Notes: generated by a model from the sequence alone, not told the origin. A DNA stretch of 64,000 bases from Candidatus Woesearchaeota archaeon (GCA_018668595.1 JABJCP010000035.1:186001-250000), one strand, 5' to 3'; positions 1-9,776 are shown, numbered from the stretch's first letter. Translations and numbers: made by a program.

Positions 1-452
1 TCTAAATTTGCTCTTGATGCATCTTCACATGCAACTCCAATTTCCATAACTCCATTTCTTTTTGCTCGTTCTAATTCTCTAACTGTGGAATCGATATTTC
101 TTTTGTAATTATTTTTGTTATTTTTATCATTCCATTTTACTGCCATTAATTCATCAGAAACAGAACTGATTGTGATTATTTTATCATTTAATGTTAAAGA
201 ATTTCTAATATCTGCTCCTCGCATTCTTGTGGCTAGAGTTATGGGTATTTTTTGTTTTGATAAAACTCTTGCAGCGTGTTCATGCATGGGGTGCATTACA
301 GGCATTATATCTATGTTGTATATTGCTGGACCTATTTTATATATTTCTTGAGCTAGGTCTATCATCTCGGGAAAATTAAATGAAATTCCTCTTGGATCTT
401 GTTGTCCATCTCGCAGTACTTCTTCTGATATTTTTAAGTATATCTCAACCAT
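1..452 (-). CDS. HMGL-like / pyruvate-carboxyltransferase-family TIM barrel (homocitrate/isopropylmalate synthase-like), truncated by window edge
   Basis: Read on minus strand from ATG at 452: MVEIYLKISEEVLRDGQQDPRGISFNFPEMIDLAQEIYKIGPAIYNIDIMPVMHPMHEHAARVL...GVACEDASRANL; LRDGQQ and EDASRA motifs; open to position 1. Missing from ORF track because it has no stop in the window. Confidence 0.75.
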   Translation of the reverse strand, partial: MVEIYLKISEEVLRDGQQDPRGISFNFPEMIDLAQEIYKIGPAIYNIDIMPVMHPMHEHAARVLSKQKIPITLATRMRGADIRNSLTLNDKIITISSVSDELMAVKWNDKNNKNNYKRNIDSTVRELERAKRNGVMEIGVACEDASRANL

Positions 453-691
453 TGTTTCGCCTCTAATATCAACTTCTCGCCAAAGTCGTATTTATTTGTC
501 AATTTGTTTTTATTTTTATTAAGAGGTTCGAAGAATTTCGAGGTTATATATAAAGTTAACTGTTTTAGAAATCGAATATTTGGCTTTTTATGGCTTTTAG
601 AGGGCAATTTAGGCAAAATTAAGGATTTGTAACTACTAAACAGAAATAAATAACCGAAAGATTTATAAATGGATCATCTATAATTATAAAA

Positions 692-1720
692 ATGATAACT
701 AAAAAAGCTCTTAAAAATCTAGAATTATTCGCAAATGATATTTATCCTGAATTCGCAATACAATATAGAAAATATTCAGGTGTAAGGTTTCAAGATCCTG
801 ATAAAATTCAGGTAAAAGATTGTGTTGGGTTTTTAGAAGATTGCATCACTTACAAATTAGAAAATAATCTCAAATTCAAAAATAATCCATTTCTAAAATT
901 ATTCTCAGAAGCAGTATTTGGAGGATATAGATCTGCTACAAAAGATCATAAAGTTTGTGATTTTAGAGAACAAAAAGCAGCATTATTACAATCTGCATAT
1001 TCGATTGTTATGGACGATGATCAAAGAGAAAAATTTGACAATGCAGAATCTTTTGAAGATGCTCAATCTGTGTTAGATAGTTCACCTCAAATTAAAACAT
1101 TGGATGCTTGGTTAGAACTTTTTGAAGATGCTCGCGCAGCATTTCCAACTTTGCTGGATGATAATGTGAGTATTGCAAATAGTGTTTTTCACACAGATCC
1201 TGTCATGAGTGATAATTCAATTTATGTTATTAATTGGGGTGGAGTTTTAGTTGAAGAGGAAAAAGAAGATATGGGTGATGATATTAAAATGTTTTTAGGT
1301 CATGAATGTTCTCATTTACTAAATGAAAAAGTAGGTAAACTACATTCAAAAAAAACAGATCCTAATTTATCAAAAGAATCTAGAGCAGATTATGGAATGC
1401 TTGACGAAGGTTTTGCATTCTTTGGAGGACTTAGATCAACTCTTAATAAACAGAGTTCAAAATATTCATTGCCTGTGGCACTTGGAGCAAGAAGAGTTTG
1501 TAGTGTGGTAAAAAGCATTGCAGATAAAACATTAGGTCTTTTACCAAAATATAAAAAGTCTGAAAATAAATATAAACAAAATATTCAAATGTATGATTTT
1601 ATCATGCACGTTGCACTCAATCATGGATTAGAAGAAGTGTATAAATTAGTAGCAAATCCAGAACACTTAACAAAACAAGAAATAGCAAATCCTAAGTTGT
1701 ATAGTAAACGGTTTAATTAG
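692..1720 (+). CDS. Putative HEXXH metallopeptidase-like protein (gluzincin-like)
   Basis: GHECSHLLNEK followed downstream by LDEGFAFFGG; BRE/TATA CGAAAGATTTATAAATG 22 nt before ATG. Confidence 0.55.
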   Translation: MITKKALKNLELFANDIYPEFAIQYRKYSGVRFQDPDKIQVKDCVGFLEDCITYKLENNLKFKNNPFLKLFSEAVFGGYRSATKDHKVCDFREQKAALLQSAYSIVMDDDQREKFDNAESFEDAQSVLDSSPQIKTLDAWLELFEDARAAFPTLLDDNVSIANSVFHTDPVMSDNSIYVINWGGVLVEEEKEDMGDDIKMFLGHECSHLLNEKVGKLHSKKTDPNLSKESRADYGMLDEGFAFFGGLRSTLNKQSSKYSLPVALGARRVCSVVKSIADKTLGLLPKYKKSENKYKQNIQMYDFIMHVALNHGLEEVYKLVANPEHLTKQEIANPKLYSKRFN

Positions 1721-1843
1721 ATCATAATTAAATCATAATTAAATCTAATCAAATAATATTAAGTCATATCAAATTAAATCAATTTAAATTAATAGATTCA
1801 TAAAATTTATTTTTAACAAATACTTTCGGGGAGTATACTTTAA

Positions 1844-3034
1844 ATGGGCAAAGATCATTATTTAGAAGACAGTAGTAGACTACAGGGGCAACCAAAAAGA
1901 ACTCTTGGAGACTATGTAGAACAAAATGGAATTTTAGTTCCAAGAAGATTTAATTCTTTAGATGAAGCTAGAAAATCTCATAACAGGATTCTATTAAGAA
2001 GTGAACATCCTCAAGAGTACGACGGTGTTTCGGGTTTGTTACATAGTTTTAATTTATCCCATATTGCATTTAAAATTAAAGGTTCAAAAGATATTGAAGA
2101 AGTTAAAGAAAAATATTTTTCATACCTTGAACTCAGGGGAAGTAAGGGTTGGCAAGTTTACTGTGAAATGACTAATACTGACGTTGACGATTTCAAAAAT
2201 CAAACTTCTTTTTCAATCTGGGAACATATTGAAGGATATAATCGAACTGTTGTTGCAGATCCTGCAATAAAAGGAAGATATCATATTACGGGATTTAAAG
2301 AAGGCAAAACCAAAACTTTTTGTAATTATTCTATTTTTGATAATGGTGAGTTAACACAATATTGTGATGATCTTCCCAAAAAGCTTAGATTAGATTTAGA
2401 AAACTTAATAGATACTTATGAACAAGTTAGAAACCTTCCAAACTTTGATAGTAATCATTGTCCGATTATGGAATTTCAAACTAAAACAACAAAAACAAAA
2501 GTTAAGAATTATTTTCTTCAGTATCATAGAGGGAGAGATTTCAAAAAAGCTGAATTTGTTTTGGACAGAGAGCCAACTGCTGGCGAAGTTTCTGCTTCAT
2601 TAGTTCTTGGAGCAACTCCTCCTGACGGCATAAATTGTAAAGTTACTTTGTTTTATGGAGATAGAAATTCATTTATTCCAGATACAGAAAATGAAGAGGG
2701 TTCATACGATTTTCATTATTCGACTATCTTTTCAGAATCAAGATTTAGACATAGAAAAGTACAAATGATTTCTTTGCATGATACAGGAGATTTAGAAAGT
2801 GTTGGAGAATTATTAAATTATAATTTGAGAAAATTCACATCAAGCCATAAAAACAAATCATTACTTTTCAAACCAAATCTATCTGTATTACGTGAATTAT
2901 ATTCTGTTTGTCCAGAAGATGAAATGAATAAATTAGGTTGGCGCACAGATTATGAAAACATTAATTCTTACATAAATCTCCACATCACTTCCGACGGTAG
3001 AAAAGCTTACATCAAAAGATTAAAAGATAATTAA
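1844..3034 (+). CDS. Hypothetical protein, divergent PPDK_N/PEP-synthase-like ATP-grasp candidate
   Basis: ILLRSEHPQEYDGVSGLL resembles the VRSSxxxEDxxGxSxAG motif; CPIMEFQT...NYFLQYHRGRDF resembles MEFTIQEGxLYxLQTRxGKR of PPDK. Confidence 0.5.
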   Translation: MGKDHYLEDSSRLQGQPKRTLGDYVEQNGILVPRRFNSLDEARKSHNRILLRSEHPQEYDGVSGLLHSFNLSHIAFKIKGSKDIEEVKEKYFSYLELRGSKGWQVYCEMTNTDVDDFKNQTSFSIWEHIEGYNRTVVADPAIKGRYHITGFKEGKTKTFCNYSIFDNGELTQYCDDLPKKLRLDLENLIDTYEQVRNLPNFDSNHCPIMEFQTKTTKTKVKNYFLQYHRGRDFKKAEFVLDREPTAGEVSASLVLGATPPDGINCKVTLFYGDRNSFIPDTENEEGSYDFHYSTIFSESRFRHRKVQMISLHDTGDLESVGELLNYNLRKFTSSHKNKSLLFKPNLSVLRELYSVCPEDEMNKLGWRTDYENINSYINLHITSDGRKAYIKRLKDN

Positions 3035-3058
3035 TTGCGACACATAAAAAAATAGAAA

Positions 3059-4699
3059 ATGTTAGACCAAACACCTAAACAATTATATGTTCGACCTAAA
3101 GGCAAAAAAGCTAGAAATAGAACCTTTAACGAAATTCCTATTTTGTTTCCTGGTTGTGCAGGCGGTTTTGGAGATTTAATGAATACTCTAAAGCTCGGCG
3201 AGGGTTTAAAGCAAGAATTTCCTGATAAAGAAGTTTGTATTTATTTTCTTGGCGATGATGATTATGCTTTAGTTAAAAAGCTTTATCCGCACTTCAATAA
3301 AGATTTAAAGCATAATGTATTAAATGGTATTTCTGTTGCAATGACTGATTATGAACAGATTAGAAAAGTTATGGGCAAAAATAAGGTGGGAGTATATTCT
3401 CCTGTTGCTTGCATTGATTTACCTCGACCAGAACTCTTTTTTCAAAATGCAGGATTTAATTTTTATGTCGAAGAGTATGACATGAGAAGAAAACTCAGAC
3501 ATCTTCCAGGCGGAATTCATTCAAATGAGTTAAGTATTGATCAAAAAAATAATAAACTCTTAGTTTTAAGGACTGGTTTTGATGAAGATTCTTCAGGCAT
3601 TCATATTGATAAAGATCTTTTGAATTATGATGAAGATTATTCTAAACAAAAAAAATTAAAACTACTCAAAGAGTTTGGTTTAGAGCAAGTTATGAAGCAA
3701 GTTCCTGGAATAACTAATTCTGAATGGACTGTTGCTTATTATGCAGAAGATTATTTTTTTAGAATGGAACATGATGATGATTATCTTAAATCTTTGTACG
3801 ACGCAACTCTGCTTGGTAAAATAAATCCTGATAAAAAAATAACAATTTTTGATTTTAGTAAATTTGATCCTGTTGATGTTGGGAGGCAATATTTCAAGGA
3901 TAAACATTTAAAAGATCCTTTTGTTGATTTTTTTGTAACTGAAAATAAAATAGAAAGAATTGGAAATCTTAACTGTTGTTATGATCATAGATTAGCTAAT
4001 GTTAGAATTGTTCATTTAGGAAATCAAACCCATGATATGTTTATTAATTTTTTAAAAATGGCAGAGCTTCCTGTTTGTATTACTGGTGATGCGTCATTGG
4101 CAGAAGCTATTTCTGCGGATAAAATATTTTTTTATAATGCTCCTGGCTGGAAGTCTGATGTGAACTTTAATTTTAGGGGTTGTATTCCTGATTTACTTAA
4201 TTGGAAAACTGCAAGTGATTTGAGAGCAGTTTATGGTTGTGATAGGGTTAAACCTGAACATGTTGAAAATTATCCTGAAATTGAAGCATTTTATCTTTCA
4301 TTTAGGGATGTGCTTAGTGCAGTGGGTAAATTAGGTACTGAAGCTAGAAAACGTAATGAATATTCTGGTGATGCAGTTGGTTATTTTACAGAGGTTCTAA
4401 AATTTTCAAATAGACAATATTCTACAAAAGATATTAATTATTTTAAAAAGAATAAATTTGCATTAGGCATTGCAGCACTTTATCAAAATCATGGTTTGGA
4501 AAAAGAATTAGAAAAACTAAAATTTTCTCATTTGTTTAGATCAAACACTTCGTTTGGTAGGGATGTTTGCACAGAAAAACTGTTCTATCACAAAAAGTCT
4601 CAATCAGCATTCCATAAATTTAATCATGCAGTTGCAAGAGAATTAAATCTTTCTAAGAATTTAGCAAATTTAATTCGTGTTGTTGTTGAAACATATTAA
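3059..4699 (+). CDS. GT-B-like glycosyltransferase candidate
   Basis: N-terminal FPGCAGGFGDLMNTLKLGEGLKQEFP and C-terminal ELPVCITGDASLAEAISADKIFFYNAPGWKSD typical of GT-B nucleotide-sugar-binding halves. Confidence 0.5.
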   Translation: MLDQTPKQLYVRPKGKKARNRTFNEIPILFPGCAGGFGDLMNTLKLGEGLKQEFPDKEVCIYFLGDDDYALVKKLYPHFNKDLKHNVLNGISVAMTDYEQIRKVMGKNKVGVYSPVACIDLPRPELFFQNAGFNFYVEEYDMRRKLRHLPGGIHSNELSIDQKNNKLLVLRTGFDEDSSGIHIDKDLLNYDEDYSKQKKLKLLKEFGLEQVMKQVPGITNSEWTVAYYAEDYFFRMEHDDDYLKSLYDATLLGKINPDKKITIFDFSKFDPVDVGRQYFKDKHLKDPFVDFFVTENKIERIGNLNCCYDHRLANVRIVHLGNQTHDMFINFLKMAELPVCITGDASLAEAISADKIFFYNAPGWKSDVNFNFRGCIPDLLNWKTASDLRAVYGCDRVKPEHVENYPEIEAFYLSFRDVLSAVGKLGTEARKRNEYSGDAVGYFTEVLKFSNRQYSTKDINYFKKNKFALGIAALYQNHGLEKELEKLKFSHLFRSNTSFGRDVCTEKLFYHKKSQSAFHKFNHAVARELNLSKNLANLIRVVVETY

Positions 4700-4780
4700 A
4701 AAATTAAGTAACGCGATTAATTTGATTATTTATTTGATTTTTTTTTATTTTTTTTTATTTTTTTGTCTATTTACCTATGT

Positions 4781-5467
4781 TTAATTAACTAGTTCATTTT
4801 TAGCAGGAATATAGTCAAAACTTATTTTTAATTCTTCTCCAAATTCTAAATTTATTCTATGAGAAAAACCTAAAATATATCCTGATAAAAACATATATTT
4901 AGAACTCATTGTATCTGCAATACTTTTTTTCTCAGGAGTAAGATGAAATGCCAATAGGTTATCATCGTCTTGTTTTAGTTGTTGCACGTTAAGACCTATT
5001 ATTGCTTCTGCGCCAAGAATATCTTTTTCTACTTCTTCTAGAACATATTTTTTTATTTTTTCAGTTCCAGTTTCTATTGTTAATAAATATCCTTGAGAAT
5101 TTTTAGCTTTATTAAATGGTCTTTCTCGACCCGTTATTGGATGTTTTATATCGGGTAATGCGTAAAACCAAATATTTGCTTGATCATCATCAACATAACC
5201 TGTACAATAGCCAATTGTTTTGTTCATTTCTTGTTTTGCAATTTTTTCGTCCAGAGAATATTTTATTTGAATATGTTGAACAAATTCTTTAACAAATTGT
5301 TGTATTTCGCCAGGAGATTCAATAACTTCTACAGCTCTGCGAGCAATATCAAAATAATTTTCATTTACATGAGGATTTAAATTTGGAGGAAAGAATACTG
5401 TACTTTTAGTATTAGGAATATCTTCTATGATTGTTTCTAATAAATTTTTTTTATTTGTTTCATTCAT
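4781..5467 (-). CDS. Hypothetical protein, likely co-transcribed with the upstream nucleotidyltransferase fusion
   Basis: 228 aa ORF 19 nt downstream of the 5487-7553 CDS, same strand. Confidence 0.6.
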   Translation of the reverse strand: MNETNKKNLLETIIEDIPNTKSTVFFPPNLNPHVNENYFDIARRAVEVIESPGEIQQFVKEFVQHIQIKYSLDEKIAKQEMNKTIGYCTGYVDDDQANIWFYALPDIKHPITGRERPFNKAKNSQGYLLTIETGTEKIKKYVLEEVEKDILGAEAIIGLNVQQLKQDDDNLLAFHLTPEKKSIADTMSSKYMFLSGYILGFSHRINLEFGEELKISFDYIPAKNELVN

Positions 5468-5486
5468 TTTTATTTTTTCATTTTAA

Positions 5487-7553
5487 TCAACAGTTGCAAT
5501 TAGAATCAGTATCTGCACCTAAATTTTTTTCATATAATTTTCTAAGCGCGCCCATTCCGAGTATAACAACATCTTTTGATCTTTGATCTTTTATACTTCT
5601 ATCTGCTCGTCGATCAAAGTGTCCGCCACCTCGCAAATAAACATCAGATACAAAGTATACTCCTCCTGCATGTATTCTTCCATGCTCTTCTGTTTTTAAT
5701 TTTCCACTTCTAAATCCTGCAACTGCAGAAACATTTGTTGCTTCTTCATCAATGATATTTGCAAATCCTTCTTTTTGTATTCTTCGAATTAAGTCCATGT
5801 CTTCATAATAAATATGTAGTGTTGCCATTTTTGCAATATCCCACTCAATTTTAGCATCATCTGCAAGAGCTGTTAACGCATTTATAATTAGTGGACTTGA
5901 TGTTATTTTTGTTGGCAAAGGTGCGATATAAAATGAACTTGGTTCTGTTCCCATTCTATTTCCTTTTTTATCTAGTCGAGAAAATTCTCCACTTATCACA
6001 ACACTTCCAGGACCTAATCTATCGTCAAGACTTCCTACAAATCCTGCATTTATTATGTATTCTGCTCCAAAGCTTATTGCAATCTCTGCACATTTCATCG
6101 CATTATTTTGTCCGCCACTTGCAATTAGGTCAAATGAGAAATCATCATTAAAAATATATCTTTTTACATTGTGTGATATTTGTTTTATTTCACAAAGTCC
6201 ATCATCTTTATTTTTATTTTTATCAGATAATAATATTTCGTCCATTATTTGAAAATATCTTGGATTTGCTACCATCAAAACATATTTTCCTCCAGTTTGT
6301 TTGTGTCCGTGATTTCCTAATTGTCGTCGTGGTTTTATCACAAAGTCTTCTGAATCTCGATATTCCATAAATCTATTTATTTCAAAGAATAAATTATTTC
6401 TAAACAATTTTATATTTTCTTCTAATAATTCGTCTGATGTTTGTTTGTCTTTTCTTCGATTTGGTTTTATCGCAACCCATAATTCTGATCCCCATGAATA
6501 AAGATCAAAGTCTTCTACTCTTTTAGAATTTTTTTCAAAATACTCTTTTGATTTTTCAAATATGATTCGTTCTATATCTTTGACATGTTTCATTTTTGTG
6601 TCGACTGTAAAAATATTCCATCCTAATTTTTGTTCATATTCTTTTTCAAATGCTTTTATGCAAAAATCTTTTCGAGGTACTTTTTCATAGGTCGAATAAT
6701 TTTGTGCAGAGCGTACAATTCTTTGCCACATTTTTGGATTTTGTCCTATCCACCAATTCATTACTCCTCTTCCTTTATCATCGGGAAATTTTATTTCAAA
6801 TCCATTTTCGCTTAGAGGAATAACATCTTTTGTATTTGCAGGCCCTTTATGACTTTTAGGCAATCCTGCTTGGAGTATTTGTTCACATACATTTTTTAGA
6901 TTACCATATTTTAGTATCATTCGCTCAACAGTGATTCCATTTAGTCCATGATTTGATCTGTGATAGACACCTTTTGCTTTGAAAAAATGTTTTGATTTTC
7001 TTATCTCTTTTTTCATGTCCTCGCTCCAGTTTCCAATCGAAAGAATATATTCTAAAGTTCGAACATCGTACTTTGGTCTGATACTCAAATCAACTCTTCG
7101 TTCTTTTCTGTAAGTATATGCTAGTCTTGGTTGAGCATCAAAGTCAGAGTCTTTTCTTCCTAATGGATTTGCTGCGGGAACGCTTCCTAAAATTGTATCT
7201 GCGATTAAGTGTTTGTACTCTCCTAGTTCTTCATTTACTACAATATCAATATCTGTATCTGCACAACCTGGTAAGTATGTTCCTCTCCCTGAAGATCCTA
7301 CTGAATAAATTACTATTTCTTTTTTTTCTGCTTCTTCTTGTGAAAATATGAATGCTCCTGATTTTAATTCTTTTTCGCAAATAAATTCTGCAGCTTCTGT
7401 AGCGTCTTTGAAATAGTTTCCTGCAAAAATAGAAATATCTTTTTTGAGATCTCGATTAACAAGAATGTCTCTTAAATTTTTGAGAATGCAAATATCTAGT
7501 TCTTTATTGTGACTTTTTTCTTGATCACTTACTTCCCATGGTTCTAATCTCAT
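5487..7553 (-). CDS. Archaeal CCA-adding-like nucleotidyltransferase fused to nucleoside phosphorylase (PNP/UDP)-like domain
   Basis: N-term GSSGRGTYLPGCADTDIDIVV and KGVYHRSNHGLNGITVERMILKYGNL (archaeal CCA-like); C-term GAEYIINAGFVGSLDDRLGPGSVVISGEFSR ... GFRSGKL (PNP-like). Confidence 0.7.
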   Translation of the reverse strand: MRLEPWEVSDQEKSHNKELDICILKNLRDILVNRDLKKDISIFAGNYFKDATEAAEFICEKELKSGAFIFSQEEAEKKEIVIYSVGSSGRGTYLPGCADTDIDIVVNEELGEYKHLIADTILGSVPAANPLGRKDSDFDAQPRLAYTYRKERRVDLSIRPKYDVRTLEYILSIGNWSEDMKKEIRKSKHFFKAKGVYHRSNHGLNGITVERMILKYGNLKNVCEQILQAGLPKSHKGPANTKDVIPLSENGFEIKFPDDKGRGVMNWWIGQNPKMWQRIVRSAQNYSTYEKVPRKDFCIKAFEKEYEQKLGWNIFTVDTKMKHVKDIERIIFEKSKEYFEKNSKRVEDFDLYSWGSELWVAIKPNRRKDKQTSDELLEENIKLFRNNLFFEINRFMEYRDSEDFVIKPRRQLGNHGHKQTGGKYVLMVANPRYFQIMDEILLSDKNKNKDDGLCEIKQISHNVKRYIFNDDFSFDLIASGGQNNAMKCAEIAISFGAEYIINAGFVGSLDDRLGPGSVVISGEFSRLDKKGNRMGTEPSSFYIAPLPTKITSSPLIINALTALADDAKIEWDIAKMATLHIYYEDMDLIRRIQKEGFANIIDEEATNVSAVAGFRSGKLKTEEHGRIHAGGVYFVSDVYLRGGGHFDRRADRSIKDQRSKDVVILGMGALRKLYEKNLGADTDSNCNC

Positions 7554-7634
7554 TTGTCGCTCTCCCTCTCCAAAAATTAGTATATTGTTTAATAATTAAG
7601 GTCTATTTTTATTATTTGAGCTTAACTTAGTTAT

Positions 7635-7714
7635 ATTACAAAAGAAGATTACTTCGCCTTTTAAGGCGCGCTTATGCTTTCTTTTTTTGTAATGAATACC
7701 TTGGACTTTAGTCC
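7635..7714. other. Intergenic inverted-repeat/hairpin element
   Basis: ATTACAAAAGAAG (7635-7647) pairs with CTTTTTTTGTAAT (7681-7693); inner hairpin CGCCTT-TT-AAGGCG (7655-7668); flanking hairpin GGACT-TT-AGTCC (7703-7714). Confidence 0.5.
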
Positions 7715-7984
7715 TTGGTTTTTTATTGTTGGTTACGTGGATTAGTTTAGACATACTTTTATTTAAATGTTTCCATTAATTATTACTGGACAGTCATTAC
7801 AAAATAAGCACATTCGCAACAAGAATTTGTATTAGATAAAGTTCTGAGTGGTTTTTTGCAGTAGTTGTATTGGGGTGATTTATTGGTTGATTTTTAGTTT
7901 TGAAGAATACTTAAAAAATACATAAAATAATTAAACAAAAAATAATTATAATTTTAAAAAACACAGTGACTACCACTTACAAAA

Positions 7985-8422
7985 TTACTTTTTATCTTTA
8001 CCAGTCAGTTCATCTAATTTTTTAAAATATCCATTATTTGTTCGCGCAGATTCTGCACCTACTGCAATATATCCTGCATTTAGCACATTATTCACTTGCT
8101 CTGCATAACCAAGCTTTTCAATTTCGCTAGACATAAAACTCTTACTTTGCGAAATATATTTATCTGCAGATCCATCGCAACCATGATCAAGTATGACAAA
8201 TCCACTAGCATATCCACAAGATAACCTGCAACGAAAAGGATCATCATCAATAAATCCTGCATCCAAAAAACAGTCTTCACCATTTATTTGGAAACTATAC
8301 GATTTCCCTTCTTTTAATCCTTCGGGTAATTTCAGTTCAGACGATTCGCCCTTGCACCCTGCTAGCAACAAAGCCGCCAAGCCAAAAAGAGATGCTTTTT
8401 TAATTGTTTGTTTAATTCTCAT
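7985..8422 (-). CDS. Lipoprotein
   Basis: Signal peptide with lipobox: LFGLAALLLAGCKGES. Confidence 0.65.
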   Translation of the reverse strand: MRIKQTIKKASLFGLAALLLAGCKGESSELKLPEGLKEGKSYSFQINGEDCFLDAGFIDDDPFRCRLSCGYASGFVILDHGCDGSADKYISQSKSFMSSEIEKLGYAEQVNNVLNAGYIAVGAESARTNNGYFKKLDELTGKDKK

Positions 8423-8603
8423 TTAGTTTACCTCAAATTATTTGTTATTGTTTTGAAGTAGTAAATTCAAATAGTATATAATGATCAGTAGCCTTCTATA
8501 ATACTACTTGATTTTGCCGAGTTTAAATGTTAAAGTATGTATTTTTTCATTTAATTTCTTTCTTTTATTGTTTATTTAATTAAGGTATATTTGTTGACAA
8601 AAT

Positions 8604-8644
8604 ACTACTGAGTGGTCGTTACAAAAACGAAAGATTTATAAATG
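8604..8644 (+). promoter_or_regulatory. Operator-like ACTACTGAGTGGT followed by BRE/TATA
   Basis: ACTACTGAGTGGTCGTTACAAAAACGAAAGATTTATAAATG upstream of ATG at 8669. Confidence 0.55.
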
Positions 8645-8668
8645 TAATACTGAAACTATATAATTAAT

Positions 8669-8875
8669 ATGGATGAACTCAATCAGAAGAAGGAAACAAG
8701 ATATATTTTCGCAATGACTGCATCTAATTTTGTTATGGCTGGCGGAGCAGGCTATGCTGCAATGGGCGGTAATGGAGCATTAACTGCAGGACTTTCAATT
8801 TGTCTTAGTGGAGCTGCTGTTAAGTATGGAACTCCTGTCGCATGCAAAATTAGAGATGCTTTCAAAAGAAAATAA
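8669..8875 (+). CDS. Small Gly/Ala-rich membrane protein
   Basis: 68 aa with two hydrophobic segments; own promoter. Confidence 0.6.
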   Translation: MDELNQKKETRYIFAMTASNFVMAGGAGYAAMGGNGALTAGLSICLSGAAVKYGTPVACKIRDAFKRK

Positions 8876-8992
8876 GAAGAAAATAAATAGTCTTAGTTAA
8901 TCACAATGAATTTTTTATTGAGGTGACTTAATTTTTTAATTATTTTTTAAGTATTGTTTAATATTTTTTATAAATATTTTGCGGGGGCAAAA

Positions 8993-9751
8993 ATGATAAC
9001 AACTTATTCGTGTTTTTTAGAAGCAAAAGATGTACTAAATCCTGAGTTTAATTTGGATCAGTATATTGGTTGCTCTGTTCAACTTAATTTCTATCATGGA
9101 TTTTTTGATTTAGAACATTCGGATATTAGAAGAACTCTTAGACGAAACTCTATTTTTGTAAGTTCTATTCACGCACCAGACATTAAAATTTCTGATCCTA
9201 AATTTATGGATTTGGCAAAGATTGTTGCAAAAGAGTATAATAAAAAATACATCACAATTCATCCTTGCAAATCTGATGATCCAAAACAACTTAGAAAAGA
9301 AGAACTTTCTGCGCTTGAAGCTCACGCAGATGAACTCGCAAGATTAAAATTAAATATTTGTTTTGAAAATTTTCCTACGCCTGCACCAGAAAAACAAGAG
9401 CGTTGGGTTTATGATCCTGCAGACTTAAGACTGCTAACTGAGCGGTTTCCTTTTGTGGGAATCACGTATGATCTTAGTCACACAGAACCTGGAACTGATA
9501 TTTTAGAAGAGTTCAATAAAATTGTTGATGGTGTTAGAATTATTCATTTGAGTAATAGGCGCATTGATGAAAAAGATAAGTGGCATGTTCATCTTCCATT
9601 TTATGAGGGCGATCTGCCTGTAAAGGAATTATTAGCATCATTAGATCAGTCTGATTTCATTGGCGACGTAGTTTTAGAATATAGAGTTGAAGATCATCCA
9701 AAAATGGTTAGAGATTATTGGAAACTATTTGATGGGGAATTTGTTTTTTGA
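8993..9751 (+). CDS. Xylose-isomerase-like / AP endonuclease family 2 TIM-barrel protein
   Basis: MITTYSCFLEAKD...SIHAPD...ITIHPCK...ICFENFP...GITYDLSHTEPG...IIHLSNRR...VVLEYR; start reassigned to ATG at 8993 preceded by gcggggg. Confidence 0.7.
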   Translation: MITTYSCFLEAKDVLNPEFNLDQYIGCSVQLNFYHGFFDLEHSDIRRTLRRNSIFVSSIHAPDIKISDPKFMDLAKIVAKEYNKKYITIHPCKSDDPKQLRKEELSALEAHADELARLKLNICFENFPTPAPEKQERWVYDPADLRLLTERFPFVGITYDLSHTEPGTDILEEFNKIVDGVRIIHLSNRRIDEKDKWHVHLPFYEGDLPVKELLASLDQSDFIGDVVLEYRVEDHPKMVRDYWKLFDGEFVF

Positions 9752-9776
9752 ATTTTTATTAGGGAAGAAAAATAAA

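Noticed and set aside
115-351. 78-aa plus-strand ORF
   Set aside because: Antisense to the truncated HMGL-like CDS read on the minus strand (1-452).
514-535. GGTTCGAAGAATTTCGAGG as a tRNA T-arm
   Set aside because: No matching acceptor or D-arm nearby; better explained as an imperfect dyad in a promoter region.
434-616. 60-aa minus-strand ORF
   Set aside because: Overlaps the 5' region of the HMGL-like gene in another frame; no RBS or domain evidence.
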